Shown here one piece after another: positions 24,054-28,453 of a stretch of DNA of 28,453 nt. The DNA is from Hungatella sp. UBA5385. Lineage in GTDB: Bacteria > Bacillota > Clostridia > Lachnospirales > Lachnospiraceae. The stretch is from positions 11,797-40,249 of the forward strand of contig DHOR01000047.1 of NCBI GenBank assembly GCA_002409995.1, in the 5' to 3' direction. A program made the position numbers and the translations under genes. The first letter of the stretch is position 1, and every line of letters begins with the position of its first letter. Under the pieces are notes generated by a model. The model did no database searches. It worked only from the letters and a program-made list of their open reading frames with translations, and had not been told where the DNA came from.

Positions 24054-24101
24054 AAAAAAGCTGTTGTGAAAATCTATAGATTTCCACAACAGCTTTTTTT
24101 C
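24054..24101 (+). terminator. Strong intrinsic terminator between Fic-like gene and pirin gene (bidirectional)
   Basis: AGCTGTTGTGAAAATCTA (24059-24076) pairs with the following TAGATTTCCACAACAGCT (24077-24094) with a single mismatch or wobble, flanked by A-run and T-run on both sides. It ends the Fic-like gene on the plus strand and, in reverse, the marR-nitroreductase-pirin operon. Confidence 0.88.
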
Positions 24102-24109
24102 TTCATTAT

Positions 24110-24961
24110 TTAATTCTTCACATTATGCTTAATAAATGTACCATTGTTTAACTCTTTGAATGTCTCCTGAAGTTCTTCATCTGTATTCATAACAACAGGT
24201 CCTGCCCAGGCAATTGGCTCTTTAAGAGGCTTTCCGCCAAAGTATATCACACGCAGCCCCTGATCGCCTGCTGTAAGAGTGATGGTATCTCCCTCACCAA
24301 AACGAACAGCAGTCTTAGTATCAATATTCTGACCATTAATAACAGCAGTTCCTTCTATAGTAAAGAGGAATACATTGTCCTCAGCCTTTGTATCAAAGGT
24401 AAAGGACTGACCTGGCTTTACATCAACATCTAATAGTGTCACCTTTACATAATCTGGGTCTACTCCATGAGCATTGTCCTTATATTCACCGGAAAGCACT
24501 CTGACTGTGGCATGTTCCTCTTCCACAACCTGAATTTTCTCCTTTGTCACATCAAAATACTTTGGCTCTGTCATCTTATCCTTCTGAGGCAGATTCACCC
24601 AAAGCTGGAAACCAAGCATATGATTATCATCAACCGCTTTTGGCATCTCCTCATGCATAATACCGCTGCCGGCAGTCATCCACTGAGCTTCTCCGTTTCG
24701 AATAGCGCCTTTATTGCCAAGGGAATCCTCATGCTCAATCTCCCCTTTAATCAGGTAGGTGACAGTCTCAATTCCACGGTGCGGATGAAATGGGAATCCT
24801 GCTTCATAATCTGCCGGATTATGGGAATCAAAAGAATCCAGCATTAAAAATGGGTCAAAATTAACTACATTGGGTCTACCAAGCACACGTACAAGGTGTA
24901 CGCCTGCACCATCTATGGCGCGTTGTCCTTTTACTAATTCTGCAATCTCACGTTGTTTCAT
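24110..24961 (-). CDS. Pirin family protein (cupin)
   Basis: A 283-residue bicupin. The N-terminal cupin holds the metal ligands of pirins: His59 and His61 (FHPHRG) and His103 with Glu105 (GIMHEEM), the same spacing as human pirin; the C-terminal pirin domain follows (VTLLDVDVKPGQSF, VFLFTIEGTAVING). Bacterial pirins can have quercetinase-like dioxygenase activity or act as metabolic regulators, and many are linked to oxidative or electrophile stress. ATG 24961 has AAGGAG upstream with long spacing. It is the last gene of the marR-nitroreductase-pirin operon, 15 bases after the nitroreductase gene. Involvement in quinone or aromatic stress is inferred from neighbours. Confidence 0.92.
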   Translation of the reverse strand: MKQREIAELVKGQRAIDGAGVHLVRVLGRPNVVNFDPFLMLDSFDSHNPADYEAGFPFHPHRGIETVTYLIKGEIEHEDSLGNKGAIRNGEAQWMTAGSGIMHEEMPKAVDDNHMLGFQLWVNLPQKDKMTEPKYFDVTKEKIQVVEEEHATVRVLSGEYKDNAHGVDPDYVKVTLLDVDVKPGQSFTFDTKAEDNVFLFTIEGTAVINGQNIDTKTAVRFGEGDTITLTAGDQGLRVIYFGGKPLKEPIAWAGPVVMNTDEELQETFKELNNGTFIKHNVKN

Positions 24962-24976
24962 ATTATATTATTCTCC

Positions 24977-25573
24977 TTATTTGTATATAAATAGTCTCTG
25001 ATCCAGCGGCTGGAATTCTTTCTCCCCCGGCTGTCCCTTAATACTTCCAAATGGCATCTGAGCTAACAGCTTCCAGTCTTCCGGAATATTCCATGTTTTC
25101 TTAACTTCATCATCAATGATAGAGTTGTAATGCTGTAAAGAAGCGCCATATCCTGCGTCCTCTAAAAGATTCCATACTACAAACTGATGCATTCCTGCTG
25201 TATGGTTGGACCAGTCCGGGAATTTATCAGCATAAGAACCTGCATTGGGAATCAGTGCCTCTAAAGGCTTATAATCCTCAAAAAACAGCACAGTTCCATA
25301 TCCATCTCTGAAGGATTTCATCTTCTTCTCTGTAGGTTCAAAAGATTCAGCCGGCACAATGGCACGAAGTGTCTCTTCCACAATATTCCACAGCTTCTCA
25401 TGATGCTCACCTAAGAGTAAAAACAGCCTGCTGGTCTGTGAGTTAAATGCTGATGGGGTGTGAAGCACTGCCTGCTGTAACAATTCTTCAATCTTCTGAT
25501 CTGAGATCACCGGGTCCCGGCCGATCATATAATAACTTCTCCTGCTTTGTAAACTTTCCATAAATGTACTCAT
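24977..25573 (-). CDS. Nitroreductase family protein (HBN/Frm2-like)
   Basis: A 198-residue nitroreductase-fold protein. SLQSRRSYYMIG (8-19) is the FMN phosphate-binding start and LHTPSAFNSQTSRLFLLLG (37-55) the second conserved segment; the NLLEDAGYGASLQHYN region (135-150) completes the flavin and dimer surface. Length and the HTPSAFNSQ motif fit the short, fungal Frm2/HBN1-like subgroup that reduces nitroaromatics or quinones with NAD(P)H. ATG 25573 has AGGAGG. It lies 42 bases after the MarR gene, and that gap carries a palindrome (25586-25597) like the one in the marR promoter. A role in detoxifying electrophilic aromatics is likely, substrate unknown. Confidence 0.9.
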   Translation of the reverse strand: MSTFMESLQSRRSYYMIGRDPVISDQKIEELLQQAVLHTPSAFNSQTSRLFLLLGEHHEKLWNIVEETLRAIVPAESFEPTEKKMKSFRDGYGTVLFFEDYKPLEALIPNAGSYADKFPDWSNHTAGMHQFVVWNLLEDAGYGASLQHYNSIIDDEVKKTWNIPEDWKLLAQMPFGSIKGQPGEKEFQPLDQRLFIYK

Positions 25574-25585
25574 AAAGAACCTCCT

Positions 25586-25597
25586 TACTAATTAGTA
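25586..25597. promoter_or_regulatory. Second candidate MarR operator before the nitroreductase gene
   Basis: TACTAATTAGTA is a perfect 12-base palindrome and closely matches the TTACTA...TAGTAA arms of the operator in the marR promoter (26068-26083). It overlaps the region just upstream of the nitroreductase ribosome site. Confidence 0.5.
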
Positions 25598-25615
25598 TTA
25601 ATTGTTAAAAAGTTA

Positions 25616-26056
25616 TTATTCACTTATTTTTTTCAGTAAAGTAACTAATTGCCTCTTCTCATCCTCTGTAAGATTACTAAGAACGGTGTCAATCTGCTGC
25701 AGATGGTGTGGGAAAATCTCTTCTATCTTCGCTTTTCCTGCATCTGTTATATGAATGATACTGATCCTCTGATCCTTTGGACTGCTGTATTTTTCAACCA
25801 GGCCCTCCTTTAATAAATTTTGAATCACAACAGTCATGTTGCCGCCTGTAGCCAGAATCTTCTCAATAATCTCGCCAATGGATAAATCTCCCTTGTGATA
25901 CAAGACTTCCAGCACTGCAAACTGCATCATTGTTAAATCGTGTGCCTTAAACAGGCTGTTTGATCTTTTATTAATGGTGTTATTGCTCCGGCTCAAAGCA
26001 ATCAGTGTTTTTAAATTCAAATTATTATATGAGCCGTAATCATTTTTATTCTTCAT
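25616..26056 (-). CDS. MarR family regulator of the nitroreductase-pirin operon
   Basis: A 146-residue MarR repressor: winged helix at about residues 43-112 (MMQFAVLEVLYHKGDLSIGEIIEKILATGGNMTVVIQNLLKEGLVEKYSSPKDQRISIIHITDAG) with dimerising helices at both ends. It resembles the OhrR/HosA-like MarR branch in layout but shows no cysteine in the sensing region, so a redox switch through cysteine is unlikely. The ATG at 26056 sits only 6 bases from the -10 of its promoter (26063-26068), so the message would have almost no leader; only a weak AAGGG is present. It is followed by nitroreductase and pirin genes, which it probably represses together with itself. Confidence 0.91.
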   Translation of the reverse strand: MKNKNDYGSYNNLNLKTLIALSRSNNTINKRSNSLFKAHDLTMMQFAVLEVLYHKGDLSIGEIIEKILATGGNMTVVIQNLLKEGLVEKYSSPKDQRISIIHITDAGKAKIEEIFPHHLQQIDTVLSNLTEDEKRQLVTLLKKISE

Positions 26057-26062
26057 ACCCTT

Positions 26063-26091
26063 ATTGTATTACTAACTAGTAATAATGTCAA
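26063..26091 (-). promoter_or_regulatory. marR promoter with operator palindrome in the spacer
   Basis: On the minus strand: TTGACA (26091-26086), a 17-base spacer and TACAAT (26068-26063). The spacer is almost filled by ATTACTA-GT-TAGTAAT (26068-26083), perfect 7-base arms, so a bound MarR dimer would block polymerase. Start codon at 26056. Confidence 0.75.
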
Positions 26092-26095
26092 GTAA

Positions 26096-26146
26096 AAACA
26101 GGTACCACCTATTTACTCTTTTCATGCAAAAAGATGATACCTGTTT
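26096..26146 (-). terminator. Terminator after the antiporter gene
   Basis: AAACAGGTA (26096-26104) pairs with TACCTGTTT (26138-26146), with an inner CTTTT/AAAAG helix in the loop. On the minus strand the right arm runs into TTTTTAC. It lies 9 bases past the antiporter stop and directly ahead of the marR promoter. Confidence 0.6.
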
Positions 26147-26155
26147 ATAAATGCT

Positions 26156-27397
26156 TTAAGCAGCCTCCTTAGGCTTATACTTTTCCACTTTTTCCCTGTC
26201 TTCTGTTTTAATAGTGCCGGACAGGAAAAATGACATCTTCGCACATGCAGGTCCGATCAGCTCATAGAGAACGGAGGAGGACAGAATAATGGTCAGCATC
26301 AGATTGCCAATCTCCGGCGGCAGAAGTCTCTGACCCAGAAATGCCAGACCAATGGCAACACCTGCCTGAGGAATCAGGGCAAGACCAATATACCGTTTCA
26401 TAGAAACAGGCATACCGGTTATAGCACAGCCTGCATAAGCACCCAGATATTTTCCTATAATTCTGATAAAGAAATAAGCAACACCAACCACACCGGCTGT
26501 CCGTATGGCAGTCACATCAAGACTCATACCTGATATAATAAAGAACATGGACATAACAGGAGGCGTAAATTGATCCACCTGTTTAAACAGATTCTTATCT
26601 CCTGTCACATTCCTATAGACTGCACCAAATACCATACAGGATAAAAGTGGTGATAAATCAAGATAAGAGCAGACACCGGAGATTCCCAGAAGCATTGCCA
26701 CTACCAGAATCAGCCTGTTATCCTTACTTCTTCCGGGACTTATTAGCTTAGAAAGCACAAAGCCACATAAAAACCCCAACCCCAGCGCAAATACATTCCA
26801 TAGGATAGGCCCCATAATATCGGCAGCTGACACCTGACCGTTCATTCCAGCGTTTACAATTGCTATAACAACACTAAATGCAAGCAGACATACAACATCA
26901 TCCAGTGCCACAATCTGCAGCAATACATTTACAAAGTCCCCTTTTGCATGATACTGCTTGATTGTCATCATTGTGCTTGCAGGTGCAGTAGCTGTTGCAA
27001 TGGCACCTAATATCAGAGAAAAGTTCCAGGAAAATCCGAATATCCAACGCATTGCTGCTGTCACCAGAACTCCTGCTGCCATCGCTTCCATAACAGTAAT
27101 GAAGATTACCTTGCCTCCGGCTTCCTCTAAAACCTCTTTTTTGAAGAATTTCCCCACTCCAAAAGCAATAAAAGCCAAAGCAATATCACTTACAAACCCC
27201 ATATGACTTAAAATTTCTGCAGGTACCATTTTTAAGAAATAAGGACCGATCAGCACTCCTGCAATAATATATCCGCTGACATTAGGCAGCCGCAGCTTTT
27301 TCGTAATCCTCGTAATTAAAAATCCTGCAAACAAAATAATAGACAATGAGCACAAAACTGTTGTGGGCTCATTCATTCTACTGTAAAACAATTCCAT
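26156..27397 (-). CDS. Cation/proton antiporter (CPA2, Na_H_exchanger family)
   Basis: A 413-residue membrane protein with about 12 helices. The conserved LPNVSGYIIAGVLIGP (37-52), the unwound-helix region LGAIATATAPAST (129-141) and the ion-binding LDDVVCLLAFS with Asp166-Asp167 (165-175) identify a CPA2-type exchanger. There is no C-terminal RCK/TrkA domain; the tail ends KYKPKEAA. It probably exchanges Na+ or K+ for protons across the cell membrane in pH or salt balance. ATG 27397 follows GAGGGGG. It is transcribed divergently from a LysR gene, from a promoter (27455-27482) that a LysR-type box overlaps. The ion specificity is not readable. Confidence 0.92.
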   Translation of the reverse strand: MELFYSRMNEPTTVLCSLSIILFAGFLITRITKKLRLPNVSGYIIAGVLIGPYFLKMVPAEILSHMGFVSDIALAFIAFGVGKFFKKEVLEEAGGKVIFITVMEAMAAGVLVTAAMRWIFGFSWNFSLILGAIATATAPASTMMTIKQYHAKGDFVNVLLQIVALDDVVCLLAFSVVIAIVNAGMNGQVSAADIMGPILWNVFALGLGFLCGFVLSKLISPGRSKDNRLILVVAMLLGISGVCSYLDLSPLLSCMVFGAVYRNVTGDKNLFKQVDQFTPPVMSMFFIISGMSLDVTAIRTAGVVGVAYFFIRIIGKYLGAYAGCAITGMPVSMKRYIGLALIPQAGVAIGLAFLGQRLLPPEIGNLMLTIILSSSVLYELIGPACAKMSFFLSGTIKTEDREKVEKYKPKEAA

Positions 27398-27454
27398 TGA
27401 TGGTTCCCCCTCTTTTAATTTTTGCTATGTGATTTCATCATCACTTGTGGTACA

Positions 27455-27482
27455 ATTATAGCAAAGATAATCATAATATCAA
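27455..27482 (-). promoter_or_regulatory. Antiporter promoter
   Basis: On the minus strand: TTGATA (27482-27477), a 16-base spacer and a perfect TATAAT (27460-27455), about 60 bases before the start at 27397. An inverted repeat TTTGCTAT (27421-27428) / ATAGCAAA (27458-27465) spans the start-site region. Confidence 0.65.
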
Positions 27483-27487
27483 ATTAT
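27473..27487. promoter_or_regulatory. LysR-type box between antiporter and LysR genes
   Basis: ATAAT-ATCAA-ATTAT is a palindrome with a 5-base centre and the T-N11-A core typical of LysR sites. It covers the -35 of the antiporter promoter and lies 46 bases upstream of the LysR start, suited to autoregulation plus control of the antiporter. Confidence 0.55.
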
Positions 27488-27532
27488 AGTCTTTACTGTA
27501 TCTATAAATTTTCGTTATGGGGAGGTATTTTC

Positions 27533-28435
27533 ATGATTGATACAAAGCTGGAAACCCTGATCATGGTCTATGAGACAAACAGCTTTACAAAGGCTGCAGA
27601 GCTTCTTTCCCTGACTCAGCCGGCTGTAAGCCAGCATATCCGGCAGCTGGAGCGAGAACTTGGGGCCACTCTCTTCCTGAGGGGAGACGGTTCCTTAAAA
27701 CTCACGGAAGAAGGGGCTATTGCAGTAAAATACGCCAAGAGAATCAAGTCCCTATATCAGAATATGGAACAGGCATTAAGCGATGAAAGCCGTCATATTA
27801 CAAGACTCTCTGTTGGCATCACCCATACTGCCGAGAGCAACATTATGGTTGAGATTCTAGCAAGGTACAGCAATTCCCATCCCGGCTGCCGCATAACAAT
27901 TATTTCTGACGGCATAAATAATCTTTATCATAAATTAAAAACCTATGAGATAGATTTGGCTATTATTGAAGGGAAAATTGTAGATGACAACTATAATTCT
28001 GTCATGCTGGATACAGACTCACTAATCCTGGCTGTGTCCCCTGATAATCCCCTTTCCAACAAAAGTATAGTAACTCTCGATGAATTAAAGAAGGAAAAAC
28101 TGATTCTCCGCCTTCCTGATTCCGCTACCCGCAACTTATTTATCTCCCATTTAGAGAGCAATAATGTCTCCCTGGACGAATTTAATGTAACTTTGGAAGT
28201 GGACAATGTTGCAACCATCAAGGATTTGGTCCGCCGGAATTTTGGAGTATCCGTACTTGCTAAAAGTGTATTTGCTTCAGAGATGCGCAAAGGAAAAATC
28301 GCCGGACTTCCTATTGAAAACCTGAGCATGACACGGGAGATCAACATGATGTACCATAAGGATTTTAAACACAGCCAAATCCTTCAGGACATCACCAGAA
28401 TTTATTATGAATATTCAAAAAGCAGATATGAATAA
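27533..28435 (+). CDS. LysR family regulator divergent from the antiporter
   Basis: A 300-residue LysR regulator: helix-turn-helix MIDTKLETLIMVYETNSFTKAAELLSLTQPAVSQHIRQLERELGA (1-45), then an effector domain with RLSVGITHTAESN, EIDLAIIEG and LVRRNFGVSVLAKS. ATG 27533 is preferred since GGGGAGG lies just before it; an in-frame ATG at 27422 would add 37 hydrophobic, non-family residues and has no ribosome site. It is complete, ending 18 bases before the window edge. It is divergent from the cation/proton antiporter gene with a shared control region holding a LysR-type box, so it probably regulates that gene. The effector is unknown. Confidence 0.92.
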   Translation: MIDTKLETLIMVYETNSFTKAAELLSLTQPAVSQHIRQLERELGATLFLRGDGSLKLTEEGAIAVKYAKRIKSLYQNMEQALSDESRHITRLSVGITHTAESNIMVEILARYSNSHPGCRITIISDGINNLYHKLKTYEIDLAIIEGKIVDDNYNSVMLDTDSLILAVSPDNPLSNKSIVTLDELKKEKLILRLPDSATRNLFISHLESNNVSLDEFNVTLEVDNVATIKDLVRRNFGVSVLAKSVFASEMRKGKIAGLPIENLSMTREINMMYHKDFKHSQILQDITRIYYEYSKSRYE

Positions 28436-28453
28436 ATACGAAAGAACAAAACA

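Overview
The window looks like chromosomal DNA from an anaerobic, low-GC, gut-type Firmicute, most likely a Lachnospiraceae (Clostridia) member. This is inferred from strong AGGAGG ribosome sites, frequent TTG/GTG starts, the ChvE/MmsAB-type sugar transporter beside a LytS/YesN-type signalling operon, a NifX/DUF134 pair, and an ABC exporter pair with an insertion I associate with Clostridia. No rRNA, tRNA, CRISPR array, insertion sequence or prophage gene is visible. The left edge cuts a gene and the right edge falls just after a complete one.

Layout. (1) 1-2616, minus strand: one operon from a TTGTCA/TATGAT promoter, coding for a DUF2691-like small protein (possibly broken), a homocysteine S-methyltransferase-family protein, a GNAT acetyltransferase and a truncated GNAT-YoaP protein. 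(2) 2642-11965, minus strand: a complete sugar sensing and uptake locus. A membrane-anchored sugar-binding sensor, a LytS/YesM-type kinase, a YesN-type AraC response regulator and a lipoprotein sugar-binding protein form the first operon, which ends at a terminator. ChvE-MmsA-MmsB then forms the transporter operon, with a strong stem-loop after the binding-protein gene. The arrangement matches the XylFII-LytS-YesN three-component logic known for D-xylose in clostridia, with one extra binding protein. (3) 12080-19140: a hydroxycarboxylate-flavoured stretch with MmgE/PrpD, an internal fragment of a lactate-racemase-type gene (larA remnant), LysR, DUF134 and NifX, LysR, a 2-hydroxycarboxylate transporter (CitS/MaeP type) and a cytosolic esterase. 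(4) 19173-23333, minus strand: MarR plus a heterodimeric ABC exporter with one degenerate and one consensus ATP site. (5) 23431-24101, plus strand: a solitary Fic-fold protein whose catalytic motif has decayed. (6) 24110-26091, minus strand: MarR, nitroreductase and pirin, with a matching palindrome in the marR promoter and before the nitroreductase gene. (7) 26096-28435: a CPA2-type cation/proton antiporter and a divergent LysR regulator.

The main theme is sugar and carboxylate uptake under local regulators (one two-component pair, three LysR, two MarR), plus drug/electrophile defence. The most unusual items are the pseudo-Fic protein, the three-binding-protein sugar system, the larA scar, the esterase paired with a 2-hydroxycarboxylate transporter, and a marR gene whose promoter predicts an almost leaderless mRNA. 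All functions are read from sequence patterns without database searches.
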